64,000 nucleotides of DNA from an uncultured Clostridia bacterium (GTDB lineage: Bacteria > Bacillota > Clostridia > Oscillospirales > Acutalibacteraceae). The position numbers and the translations under genes were made by a program. Below the pieces are notes generated by a model, which was given only the letters and a program-made list of their open reading frames with translations, ran no database searches and was not told the origin of the DNA. This document shows positions 1-6,567 of the stretch, piece by piece; position 1 is the stretch's first letter; each line of letters opens with the position of its first letter. The stretch lies in assembly GCA_947627055.1 (NCBI GenBank), contig CANQUS010000003.1, forward strand, positions 1 through 64,000. The letters run 5' to 3'.

Positions 1-416
1 AGAGCTTTTGTTTTGGCTCTCTCCTCTTTCAGAGCGGTAAATGCTTTAATAGCAAGGTCGGGGTTATTAAGTAGCTCGTCTGTCGCATACATTCCTGTCT
101 TGCGTATTGTCGGGAGTACCTCGCTTGTTACCCAACGCTTAAATTCTTTAGCTTTTGGGAGTTTGCTTGAAAGTATAAGGCTATATAAGCCGCTTTCGTT
201 GATTACAACTTGATTTGGGTTTCCTTGGATACCGTCGCAAATCGCGACGGTATTTTTATCCTCGCCGTCAACATGCTTTGCGAGCGCATCTCTGGTGTTG
301 CTGTAACCAAGTATCTCCGCCACATCTTTGCCCACGAAGTATGGAGTGCCATCAACCTCTAAGGTCCGGATACTGCCGAACTTAGCGCTTTTAAAAATTT
401 GTAAGTTATTGTTCAT
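1..416 (-). CDS. BRO-N domain phage antirepressor, 3' end outside window
   Basis: Reading leftward from ATG at 416-414 gives an open frame that runs off the window after about 138 residues. It begins MNNNLQIFKSAKFGSIRTL and continues with YFVGKDVAEILGYSN, the invariant signature of the BRO-N/antirepressor domain (residues about 1-110). The segment ending in FKRWVTSEVLPTIRKTG is the usual end of that domain. Family members bind DNA and, in phages, relieve repression by the CI-like repressor; the C-terminal domain (ANT, KilA-C or other) is not visible. The gene lies 24 bp downstream of the small Xre gene on the same strand, and a palindrome at 437-447 that resembles that gene's promoter operator sits just before its start. 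Confidence 0.85.
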   Translation of the reverse strand, partial: MNNNLQIFKSAKFGSIRTLEVDGTPYFVGKDVAEILGYSNTRDALAKHVDGEDKNTVAICDGIQGNPNQVVINESGLYSLILSSKLPKAKEFKRWVTSEVLPTIRKTGMYATDELLNNPDLAIKAFTALKEERAKTKA

Positions 417-436
417 ATGTCATTTTCCTTTTAATA

Positions 437-447
437 CACTTTAAGTG
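437..447. promoter_or_regulatory. Putative operator palindrome before the antirepressor
   Basis: CACTTTAAGTG is an 11-bp palindrome around a central T. It overlaps the stop codon of the small Xre gene and lies about 20 bp ahead of the antirepressor start. The same core (ACTT-N-AAGT) occurs in the palindrome at 669-685 within the Xre promoter, so one regulator may bind both. The binding is inferred. Confidence 0.45.
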
Positions 448-641
448 GATTTTGTTTTTAAAAAAATATCATTTAAAGATACATGATACAGTTCACAAAG
501 TTTTTGCATTTGTGTTACGCTAGGAAATGTTTTCCCTGTTTCCCAATTTATTAGTGTAGAACGGCTAATACCAAGTATACATGCTACACTTTTTTGGGAT
601 AAAGCAGCATTTACTCTTGCGGCTTTCATAGATATTTGCAT
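441..641 (-). CDS. Small Xre-family helix-turn-helix regulator
   Basis: This 66-residue protein is almost entirely a Cro/CI-type helix-turn-helix (HTH_3). The recognition region reads LSQKSVACILGISRSTLINWETG (about residues 13-35), followed by the usual P-S-x-x-x-x-x-L-C segment and a short tail. A longer reading frame starts at 674, but its extra codons translate a GGAGGTGAT ribosome site, so ATG at 641-639 (spacing 4 nt) is the true start. It is divergent from the ImmR-like repressor gene at 775 and has its own consensus promoter (663-691) with a palindrome between the -35 and -10 boxes, which suggests autoregulation. It probably acts as Cro- or Xre-like control of the element. Confidence 0.85.
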   Translation of the reverse strand: MQISMKAARVNAALSQKSVACILGISRSTLINWETGKTFPSVTQMQKLCELYHVSLNDIFLKTKST

Positions 642-662
642 TTTATCACCTCCGTTGTCTAT

Positions 663-691
663 ATTATATTCCACTTAAAGTAGAATGTCAA
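663..691 (-). promoter_or_regulatory. Consensus SigA-type promoter of the small Xre gene
   Basis: On the minus strand TTGACA (686-691) is separated by exactly 17 nt from TATAAT (663-668). Both boxes match the consensus perfectly, and the start codon of the 441-641 gene follows 22 nt downstream of the -10. Confidence 0.8.
669..685. promoter_or_regulatory. Putative operator inside the Xre promoter spacer
   Basis: The 17 bases filling the spacer between -35 and -10 form an imperfect palindrome, TTCcACTTaAAGTaGAA. A repressor bound here would block RNA polymerase directly. The core recurs at 437-447. The regulator bound is not known; the adjacent Xre protein is the simplest candidate. Confidence 0.55.
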
Positions 692-720
692 CACCAAAAG
701 TAAATATTTTTAAAAAAATG

Positions 721-758
721 TTGATTTATTTCCCCCAAAAGTGTATAATATAGTACAC
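721..758 (+). promoter_or_regulatory. Promoter and operator of the immR-immA pair
   Basis: TTGATT (721-726), a 17-nt spacer and TATAAT (744-749) form a strong promoter. An inverted repeat GTGTA/TACAC (741-745, 754-758) straddles the -10 box and is a plausible autoregulatory operator. The ribosome site AGGAGG follows at 761-766. Confidence 0.7.
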
Positions 759-774
759 ATAGGAGGTATATCTC

Positions 775-1140
775 ATGTCGGAAAGTGAATTGAAGATTAT
801 TTTTTCTAAGAATCTTAATCATTACTTATCTTTGTCCAATGAAAGCCAAGTAGAGGTTGCAAAAAAATTAGGTATAAGCACATCAACATTTTCTAGCTGG
901 TGTACTGGGCAAAAAATGCCACGAATGGATAAGATTGAAATGTTAGCAAAATATTTTGGAATAAAAAAATCAGACTTAATAGAAAAACACATCCAATATA
1001 ATGATGATGAAAGAAAACTTTTATTATTGGCAAGGCATCTTGAAAAAATACCAGACGACACTCGTAAAAGACTTATAAAGAATTTTGAAGATACTGTTGA
1101 TACCTATCTAGATGTCTTGGGAATAAAAAAGGAGGATTAA
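775..1140 (+). CDS. ImmR-like Xre-family repressor
   Basis: This 121-residue protein has an N-terminal Xre helix-turn-helix (about residues 10-65), with VEVAKKLGISTSTFSSWCTG as the core and PRMDKIEMLAKYFGI as the following helices. A charged C-terminal region may mediate dimerisation. AGGAGG precedes the ATG at good spacing. The stop codon abuts the ATG of the ImmA-like protease gene with no spacer, the arrangement seen in ICEBs1 and many prophages, where the ImmA protease cleaves the ImmR repressor after DNA damage or quorum signals. The repressor role is inferred from this context; the helix-turn-helix itself is clear. Confidence 0.9.
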   Translation: MSESELKIIFSKNLNHYLSLSNESQVEVAKKLGISTSTFSSWCTGQKMPRMDKIEMLAKYFGIKKSDLIEKHIQYNDDERKLLLLARHLEKIPDDTRKRLIKNFEDTVDTYLDVLGIKKED

Positions 1141-1749
1141 ATGAAGCCTGATTTTTCGAAAGCTTATAGCGAGGCAACAAATTTATTGCTTGAGCAATCC
1201 TTTGACGATCTTCACATAGACGTCAGAAAATTTAATTTTACCAGAAAAAAGATAATCATTGATTCAGTACAGCGCTATGCAAATACTGTACGCCGACCAG
1301 TTTCTGATTTTATTTGCGAGGAAATAAACGGTTGTTGTGTGTTAAAAAAGCGCGGGTATAGTATAATACTTTATTATGATACTGTTTGTTGTGAAGAAAG
1401 AAAACACTGGGGCATTATTCATGAATTAGGACATATTTATCTTGAGCATACTGATGACAGTGAAAAGTCGGAAATAGAAGCTAATTTTTTTGCGGCTCAA
1501 GTCGTTATGCCGGAGCAAGTTTTAAGATATTTAAGAGACTATAAGGGATCGTTAAATAGCGCTGAGATATACAAATATTTCAATGCATCTCAAGAAGCAG
1601 TAAAGAAACGTATCAAAACCCTAAACAAGAGCAAACCTTATTATCATGTTACAGAAAATGATAGAGCTTTAATTGATAAATTTAAGCCAATAATTCAATC
1701 TGAATTTTCAGTAAACGAAGTCTTTGCTTGTGCAATTAAATCTCATTAA
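1141..1749 (+). CDS. ImmA/IrrE-family metallopeptidase
   Basis: This 202-residue protein carries the zinc-peptidase signature HELGHIYLEH near residues 98-107 and the downstream SEIEANFFAAQVVMP segment (about residues 116-130). There the Glu of E-x-x-A-N is the third zinc ligand and the A-x-x-x-x-M-P motif is typical of the family (COG2856, PF06114). The C-terminal half contains a winged-helix-like region ending with EAVKKRIKTLN. It follows the repressor gene without a gap and is surely co-translated with it. Known relatives cleave their partner repressor, which induces the mobile element. The N-terminal 40 residues are not obviously conserved. Confidence 0.9.
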   Translation: MKPDFSKAYSEATNLLLEQSFDDLHIDVRKFNFTRKKIIIDSVQRYANTVRRPVSDFICEEINGCCVLKKRGYSIILYYDTVCCEERKHWGIIHELGHIYLEHTDDSEKSEIEANFFAAQVVMPEQVLRYLRDYKGSLNSAEIYKYFNASQEAVKKRIKTLNKSKPYYHVTENDRALIDKFKPIIQSEFSVNEVFACAIKSH

Positions 1750-1786
1750 AAAAACCGCTCCCGCCGACGGCAATCGGTGGAAGCGG
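1747..1786 (-). terminator. Intrinsic terminator pointing into the immA end
   Basis: CCGCTCCCGCCG (1755-1766) pairs with CGGTGGAAGCGG (1775-1786). Only on the minus strand is the stem followed by a T tract, seven Ts opposite 1748-1754. It would therefore stop leftward, antisense transcription before it enters the repressor-protease operon; for the plus-strand transcript it is only a hairpin. Confidence 0.6.
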
Positions 1787-1797
1787 CAACCATTACA

Positions 1798-1877
1798 CAG
1801 GGTGCAATGATACACATTTTAAATTCAAAAATATTGTATCACAACCCTTGTAATTTTTCAACTGATTTATTACAAGG
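1798..1877. repeat. Nested inverted repeats upstream of the integrase
   Basis: Three symmetric pairs lie between immA and int. CAGGGT (1798-1803) pairs with ACCCTTG (1844-1850), inside which TGATACA (1808-1814) pairs with TGTATCA (1835-1841). CCTTGTAA (1846-1853) then pairs with TTACAAGG (1870-1877). The first two form one large cruciform-like structure, and the third overlaps its right arm. They could be integrase or excisionase arm sites, or an alternative RNA structure controlling int. The function is unknown. Confidence 0.5.
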
Positions 1878-1913
1878 AATTTTTGTACCCTTTTTTAGAA
1901 AAGGAGCGCTATT

Positions 1914-3044
1914 ATGCCAATATACAAAATGGAAGGAAAGAAAAACGGTAAGCAAAAGTATAGGGTACGGATAAACTATACTGACAGTTTTGGAAAATCA
2001 AAACAAATAGACAGGGTCGTCTATGGTCTTGATGAAGCAAAGGAGCTTGAAAGGCGACTTCAAAGGGATAAACGCGAAGTAGTAAGCGGCGGTAATATGA
2101 CTCTCGAAGAACTTTTCGTGAAATATTTAGAAGCGAAAAAACATGAGGTCCGAGAGACATCTCTTGACAAAAGCAAACGCATATTGCAAAGGCATGTCAT
2201 TGACCTATTAGGGAAATATAAGCTAAATAAACTAAATCTTAAGATTTTGCAATATTGGAAAAATGAAATCAGCGAAAAAAATTTATCCTTAACTATGAAT
2301 CAAAATATTTATAAAGAATTTCGTGCATTATTAAATTATGCCGTTAAACTTGAGTATATACCTAATAATTTATTGCTCAAGTTAGGTAATTTCAAGAACG
2401 GAACGGTTGAGAAAAAAGCAGAAATGGACTACTATACTGCGGATGAGTTTAAAAAATTTATGTCTGCCGCTCGCGCCGAAGCCGAACGATCAGAGCAAAA
2501 AGGCGATTTTTTCGAGTGGAACTATTATGTATTTTTTGCGATTGCTTTTTATACCGGTATGCGTAAAGGCGAAATACATGGTTTGAGGTGGTCGGATATT
2601 GATGGCGAATATGTATCAATTAAACGCAGTATCGCTCAAAAGTTAAAAGGCGGTGATAGAATTACTCCTCCCAAGAATCAATCCTCCATACGAATACTAC
2701 AGTTGCCAATACCTCTCATCAGAATACTTAATAAGCATAAAGACAGATGCAGAATGTTTGATAACTTTTCCGAAGACAATTATATTTGTGGCTGCGACAA
2801 ACCGCTCAGAGACAGCACTATACAAAAGCGTAATGTAAAGTTTTCGCAGATGGCAGAAATTAAAACTATCCGCATTCACGATTTTCGCCATTCTCACGCT
2901 TCTCTTCTTGCCAACGAGGGCATTAACATACAGGAAATTTCTCGTCGCTTAGGGCATTCTAATGTTGAGATAACGTGGAATACATATTCGCATTTATATC
3001 CCCGTGAGGAGGAGCGTGCTGTGCAAATTTTGAATCGTGTATGA
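1914..3044 (+). CDS. int: Tyrosine recombinase/integrase
   Basis: This is a 376-residue integrase of the ICE/prophage type. Residues about 1-55 form the AP2-like arm-binding domain (KYRVRINYTDSFGKSKQ), and about 60-165 form the SAM-like core-binding domain. The catalytic domain starts around 175 with the first Arg in TGMRKGEIHGLRW. It continues with HDFRHSHASLL (H-x-x-R), LGHSNVEITWNTYSH (His) and the nucleophile Tyr of NTYSHLYP near the C-terminus, so all catalytic residues are present. AAGGAG precedes the ATG. The gene lies next to the putative attR, as usual for such elements, and should excise and integrate it with an unseen excisionase. Confidence 0.95.
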   Translation: MPIYKMEGKKNGKQKYRVRINYTDSFGKSKQIDRVVYGLDEAKELERRLQRDKREVVSGGNMTLEELFVKYLEAKKHEVRETSLDKSKRILQRHVIDLLGKYKLNKLNLKILQYWKNEISEKNLSLTMNQNIYKEFRALLNYAVKLEYIPNNLLLKLGNFKNGTVEKKAEMDYYTADEFKKFMSAARAEAERSEQKGDFFEWNYYVFFAIAFYTGMRKGEIHGLRWSDIDGEYVSIKRSIAQKLKGGDRITPPKNQSSIRILQLPIPLIRILNKHKDRCRMFDNFSEDNYICGCDKPLRDSTIQKRNVKFSQMAEIKTIRIHDFRHSHASLLANEGINIQEISRRLGHSNVEITWNTYSHLYPREEERAVQILNRV

Positions 3045-3066
3045 TAGCTTTCATACACGATTTTTA
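3033..3066 (+). terminator. Terminator overlapping the end of int
   Basis: AATCGTGTATGA (3033-3044) pairs perfectly with TCATACACGATT (3051-3062) around a 6-nt loop and is followed by TTTTT. The 5' arm includes the last int codons and stop. A second perfect hairpin (TTTTTACACGT 3061-3071 with ACGTGTAAAAA 3075-3085) overlaps its T tract. Confidence 0.8.
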
Positions 3067-3181
3067 CACGTTGAACGTGTAAAAAATAATAATGCCATGC
3101 AAATTATAACACAAAAGTGTACAAATGCACCGTCTAAAATAGCACAATATAAACACAAATACAGATTTATATTTAAAAAGT

Positions 3182-3201
3182 AAATCCCTTGCTCTCCACC
3201 A
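3182..3201 (+). other. Putative attR: 3' end of a tmRNA or tRNA-Ala gene
   Basis: The 20 bases end in GCTCTCCACCA. Read as an RNA 3' end they give the T-arm 3' side AAATCCCTT, a 7-nt acceptor strand GCTCTCC, discriminator A and CCA. U at position 70 plus A73 is the alanine identity pattern shared by tRNA-Ala and tmRNA, both favourite integration targets. No upstream part of such a gene exists here, but a terminator follows at 3211. This fits an att core left behind when an element inserted into the 3' end of the RNA gene. The sequence between int and this site otherwise shows nothing. Confidence 0.65.
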
Positions 3202-3210
3202 ATACTATTA

Positions 3211-3250
3211 AAATCCGCTTGAACATTGCGTTTGAGCGGGTTTTATTTTT
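3211..3250 (+). terminator. Terminator downstream of the attR RNA-gene fragment
   Basis: AAATCCGCTTGAA (3211-3223) pairs with TTTGAGCGGGTTT (3231-3243) over 13 bp with wobbles, followed by a T-rich tract. It lies 9 nt after the CCA of the RNA-gene remnant, where the terminator of the original RNA gene would be. From here to 3539 there are two further terminators and no gene. Confidence 0.75.
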
Positions 3251-3296
3251 GACTCTTTGTCAATAGTTGTTGTAAAGAAAAAATGGAAATACATAC

Positions 3297-3331
3297 GCAG
3301 GCAGTCGCAGGAATGTGATTGCCTGCTTTTT
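3297..3331 (+). terminator. Second intrinsic terminator, plus direction
   Basis: GCAGGCAGTC (3297-3306) pairs with GATTGCCTGC (3317-3326), with one wobble, followed by TTTTT. No plus-strand gene lies directly upstream except the att-site RNA remnant. Between 3332 and 3476 I see nothing recognisable. Confidence 0.6.
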
Positions 3332-3476
3332 AATTAGTTGTCAGCAGGAAAACATATGTAAAATACAATTTCTAACAAGATATGATATTTCAAAGCCTGA
3401 ACTGTTAATCAATTTTGACATGGATTCCTTTTCTGTAATTCTGTCTTTTCGTTTCTAACTTGATCCGTTTTCAATC

Positions 3477-3527
3477 TAAAAAATAAAAACAGTGTAAGTA
3501 TTCCGTTGAAGTGAACGCTTACACCGT
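3477..3527 (-). terminator. Terminator of the argCJBDF operon
   Basis: Read on the minus strand, ACGGTGTAAG (3527-3518) pairs with CTTACACTGT (3498-3489), with one wobble, and is followed by TTTTTATTTTTT. It lies 13 bp past the argF stop codon. Confidence 0.85.
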
Positions 3528-3539
3528 TTCTATAGAAAA

Positions 3540-4451
3540 TCATTTATCCGTCAGGCACTTGACAATAACTGCCTTCTGAGCGTGCAATCTATTTTCGGCC
3601 TCGTCAAAAATCTCGGCGGAGTGAGCTTCAAACACCTCGTTCGTGATCTCCTCGCCCCTATGAGCGGGAAGGCAATGCTGGACGATCGCATCGGACTTTG
3701 CGAGACTCATGAGTTCATCATCAATGCAGTAACCCGCAAACGCCTTCCTGCGCTTTTCCGCTTCGCCCTCTTGACCCATTGACGCCCATACGTCGGTGAT
3801 AACTACATCGGCTCCGACGACAGCCTTTTTAGGTTCTCTGACAAGCTCAAATTTATCTCCGAAACCCCTTGCAAATTCAAGGACAAGCGGATCAGGCTCG
3901 TAACCTTCGGGGCAGGCAACAGAGATAGACATATTCATCTTAAGTGCGCCTACGATAAGCGAATTCATCATGTTGTTCCCGTCACCTATGAATGACATCT
4001 TCAAACCCGCAAGTCTACCCTTGTATTCGCGAATGGTCATAAGGTCGGCAAGTATCTGGCACGGATGACAGAAATCGGTAAGTCCGTTGATTATCGGAAT
4101 AGAACCGTACTTTGCAAGATCCTCAACTTCCTTCTGTGCAAAGGTACGGATCATAATGCCATCAAGATAGCGTGACAATACACGCGCCGTATCCTGAACA
4201 GGCTCTCCCCTTCCTATCTGCATATCGTTCGCAGACAGGAAGATCGGAAGTCCTCCAAGCTGATACATACCCACCTCAAATGATACCCTCGTTCTCGTCG
4301 ATGCCTTTTCAAAGATAAGACCGAGTGTCTTGCCCTCAAGGTATTTGTGTTCGATACCGTGCTTTTGCTCATATTTAAGCTGATCCGCAAGATTTAATAT
4401 CTCGCAGATCTCCTCATGAGAAAGGTCGAGCATTTTTAAAAGATGTTTCAT
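3540..4451 (-). CDS. argF: Ornithine carbamoyltransferase
   Basis: This 303-residue enzyme, the usual OTC length, makes citrulline from ornithine and carbamoyl phosphate. The carbamoyl-phosphate loop STRTR is at residues 51-55. The ornithine-binding HCLPAHRG motif lies near residue 262, with the catalytic Cys and His in place. The HPCQILADLMT segment separates it from aspartate carbamoyltransferase. AGGAGG precedes the ATG. It is the last gene of argC-J-B-D-F, 20 bp after argD and followed by a strong terminator. Biosynthetic use is indicated by the neighbours, since no arginine deiminase or carbamate kinase is present. Confidence 0.97.
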   Translation of the reverse strand: MKHLLKMLDLSHEEICEILNLADQLKYEQKHGIEHKYLEGKTLGLIFEKASTRTRVSFEVGMYQLGGLPIFLSANDMQIGRGEPVQDTARVLSRYLDGIMIRTFAQKEVEDLAKYGSIPIINGLTDFCHPCQILADLMTIREYKGRLAGLKMSFIGDGNNMMNSLIVGALKMNMSISVACPEGYEPDPLVLEFARGFGDKFELVREPKKAVVGADVVITDVWASMGQEGEAEKRRKAFAGYCIDDELMSLAKSDAIVQHCLPAHRGEEITNEVFEAHSAEIFDEAENRLHAQKAVIVKCLTDK

Positions 4452-4471
4452 ATATATTATTCCTCCTTAAA

Positions 4472-5644
4472 TTATGCGAGTACCCTTTCAAGGATATCAA
4501 GTCCGCTGTCGATCTCTTCATATGTTATGGTTAAAGGCGGCAAAAGTCTGAGAAGTGTTTTTGCCGTAAGAATGAGAAGTCCGTTTTCTACGCAGCGTGC
4601 CGCGATCTCCTTCGCGTCTCCGCTTTCAAGTACTATACCTATCATCATTCCAAGTCCGCGTACTTCCTTTACGTTATTCATTTTTATAAGTTTTTCCCTG
4701 ATATATTCGCCCTTTTCGCTTACCTCATTAAGGAACTTGCTGTCGGAAACACGATTTAGTACCTCAAGAGAAGCGGCACAGGCAACAGGATTGCCGCCAA
4801 AGGTAGAACCGTGAGTACCTGCCGAGAGAACATCACCTAATTTTTCTTCGCAGATACAGGCGCCAAACGGCAGACCGCCGGCGAGCCCCTTCGCTGTCGT
4901 TATAAGATCCGGGGTAATCCCATACTGCTCGTAGCAATAGAATGTCCCTGTTCTCGCGACACCTGTCTGTACCTCATCAACCAAAAGAAGAATATCATTG
5001 TCGCGGCACAGCTTTTCCGCCTCCCACACAAATGGCTTCAAAATGGGATTCACTCCGCCCTCGCCCTGAATCAGCTCAATAAAGACGGCACAAACGGTAT
5101 CGTCTATCAATGAGCGCAAACTCTCAATATTATTAGCCTCGGCATAAACGAACCCCTCTGTGAACGGGAAAAAATAGTTGTGAAAGGAATCCTGACCCGT
5201 CGCCGCAAGAGTTGTAATGGTTCTACCGTGAAATGAGTTTACTAATGTGATTATTTTATTGCGCTTGCCGTTATATTTTTCAAAGGCATATTTTCTTGCG
5301 ATCTTGATAGCGCACTCATTTGCTTCCGCGCCCGAGTTGCAAAAAAATACCTTTGAAAGCCCTGTTAATTCAACAAGCTTTTTTGCAACCTCAACCTGAA
5401 GAGGATTATAATAAAGGTTCGATATATGCTGTATTTTGCTCATTTGCTCCGATACAGCTCCGGCAAGTCCATCATCGCTGTACCCCAAGCAGTTGACGCC
5501 GATACCGCTTGTGAAGTCTATGTACTCCCTGCCGTCGGCATCCTTCGCAACAGCCCCCTTACCCTCGACAAGAGCAACAGGAAACCTTCCGTATGCGGAC
5601 ATAAGATACTCCGCATCTCCATCTTTAATTGTATCAAAGTTCAT
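4472..5644 (-). CDS. argD: Acetylornithine aminotransferase
   Basis: This 390-residue class III PLP aminotransferase converts N-acetylglutamate semialdehyde to N-acetylornithine, with glutamate as amino donor. Visible motifs are FTSGIGVNCLGY near the N-terminus and FCNSGAEANECAIKIARK. VDEVQTGVARTGTFY carries the PLP-contacting Asp, and TTAKGLAGGLPFGA carries the Schiff-base lysine. AGAGGTG lies 9 nt before the ATG. It sits between argB and argF with 17-20 bp spacers. Homologues can also serve in lysine or ornithine metabolism, but the operon position fixes the main role in arginine synthesis. Confidence 0.96.
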   Translation of the reverse strand: MNFDTIKDGDAEYLMSAYGRFPVALVEGKGAVAKDADGREYIDFTSGIGVNCLGYSDDGLAGAVSEQMSKIQHISNLYYNPLQVEVAKKLVELTGLSKVFFCNSGAEANECAIKIARKYAFEKYNGKRNKIITLVNSFHGRTITTLAATGQDSFHNYFFPFTEGFVYAEANNIESLRSLIDDTVCAVFIELIQGEGGVNPILKPFVWEAEKLCRDNDILLLVDEVQTGVARTGTFYCYEQYGITPDLITTAKGLAGGLPFGACICEEKLGDVLSAGTHGSTFGGNPVACAASLEVLNRVSDSKFLNEVSEKGEYIREKLIKMNNVKEVRGLGMMIGIVLESGDAKEIAARCVENGLLILTAKTLLRLLPPLTITYEEIDSGLDILERVLA

Positions 5645-5661
5645 AAGTATACACCTCTAAA

Positions 5662-6522
5662 TCAGTAAAACATCGTTCCGATACCTTCATCGGAGAAAAG
5701 CTCTATAAGTATCGAATGTGCGATCCTGCCATCTATAATGTGCGCACGTTTTACTCCGCGCCTTACGGCCTCTACACAACAGTCGATTTTGGGGATCATG
5801 CCTCCGGATATTATCCCCTCGCGCTTCAAGGACGGCACATCGCTTACATTAACTATTGGGATCAGGGTATTTTCATCATCTCTATCCCTTAAAAGACCTC
5901 GTATATCTGTCATAAGGATCAGCTTGACCGCTCCGAGCTTTGCGGCTATCTGGGCTGCGGCGAGATCAGCGTTAATGTTGTAAACGTCGCCGTTATATCC
6001 TCCCGCAACAGTTGCAAGGATCGGAATATATCCGTTGTTTATGGTATTGACAATAACCTCTGTGTTGACTTCAGTTATTTCACCGACATAACCGAGATCC
6101 TCTGACGTGATTAGCTTTTCAGCCATTAGCATCCTGCCGTCAAGTCCACAGAGTCCCAATGCCTTGCCGCCATGCTGCTCAAGAAGCTGAACAAGGCTCT
6201 TGTTCACCTTACCCGCAAGAACCATTTGAACTATGTCAATAGTTTCTTTATCAGTTACACGAAGTCCTTTCGCGAATCTGCTTTCCTTGCCGGTCTTTTT
6301 CAGCATTTCGCTGATTTCAGGACCGCCGCCGTGAACAAGCACAACATTAACTCCGACAAGCTGCATCAGAACAATATCGCTCATGACCGCCTCTTTAAGC
6401 TCGGGAGCGATCATCGCGTTGCCGCCGTATTTTACTACGATAGTCTGACCCGCGTATTTTTGAATATACGGAAGCGCCTGAACCAAAACCTGCGCCCTGT
6501 CCGCATTAGAAATTCTATACAT
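5662..6522 (-). CDS. argB: Acetylglutamate kinase
   Basis: This 286-residue amino-acid kinase-fold protein phosphorylates N-acetylglutamate. The N-terminal VKYGGNAM nucleotide loop, the VLVHGGGPEISEML substrate loop and the INADLAAAQIAAKLGA segment are all present, as is the LLRDRDDENTLI region. The N-terminal helix (residues 1-20) is of the kind found in hexameric, arginine-inhibited NAGK, so feedback inhibition is plausible. That is an inference, because the C-terminal arginine-site residues were not compared. GGAGTGAGAG precedes the ATG. It lies 45 bp downstream of argJ and 17 bp upstream of argD. Confidence 0.96.
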   Translation of the reverse strand: MYRISNADRAQVLVQALPYIQKYAGQTIVVKYGGNAMIAPELKEAVMSDIVLMQLVGVNVVLVHGGGPEISEMLKKTGKESRFAKGLRVTDKETIDIVQMVLAGKVNKSLVQLLEQHGGKALGLCGLDGRMLMAEKLITSEDLGYVGEITEVNTEVIVNTINNGYIPILATVAGGYNGDVYNINADLAAAQIAAKLGAVKLILMTDIRGLLRDRDDENTLIPIVNVSDVPSLKREGIISGGMIPKIDCCVEAVRRGVKRAHIIDGRIAHSILIELFSDEGIGTMFY

Positions 6523-6567
6523 TAACTCTCACTCCGTGTTTTATATATTACTTCCACCGCAGATAGA

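Larger units (their letters stand above)
1..3201. mobile_element. Right end of an integrative element (prophage or ICE-like)
   Basis: This block holds an antirepressor, two Xre regulators, an ImmA-type protease and a tyrosine integrase. It stops at a fragment of an RNA-gene 3' end at 3182-3201, beyond which housekeeping arginine genes begin. The set matches the lysogeny or regulatory end of prophages and ICEBs1-like elements. No structural, conjugation or replication gene is visible, because the element continues left of the window. The right boundary is inferred from the RNA-gene fragment, and the left boundary is not in view. Whether it is a phage, an ICE or a smaller satellite cannot be told from this part. 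Confidence 0.8.
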
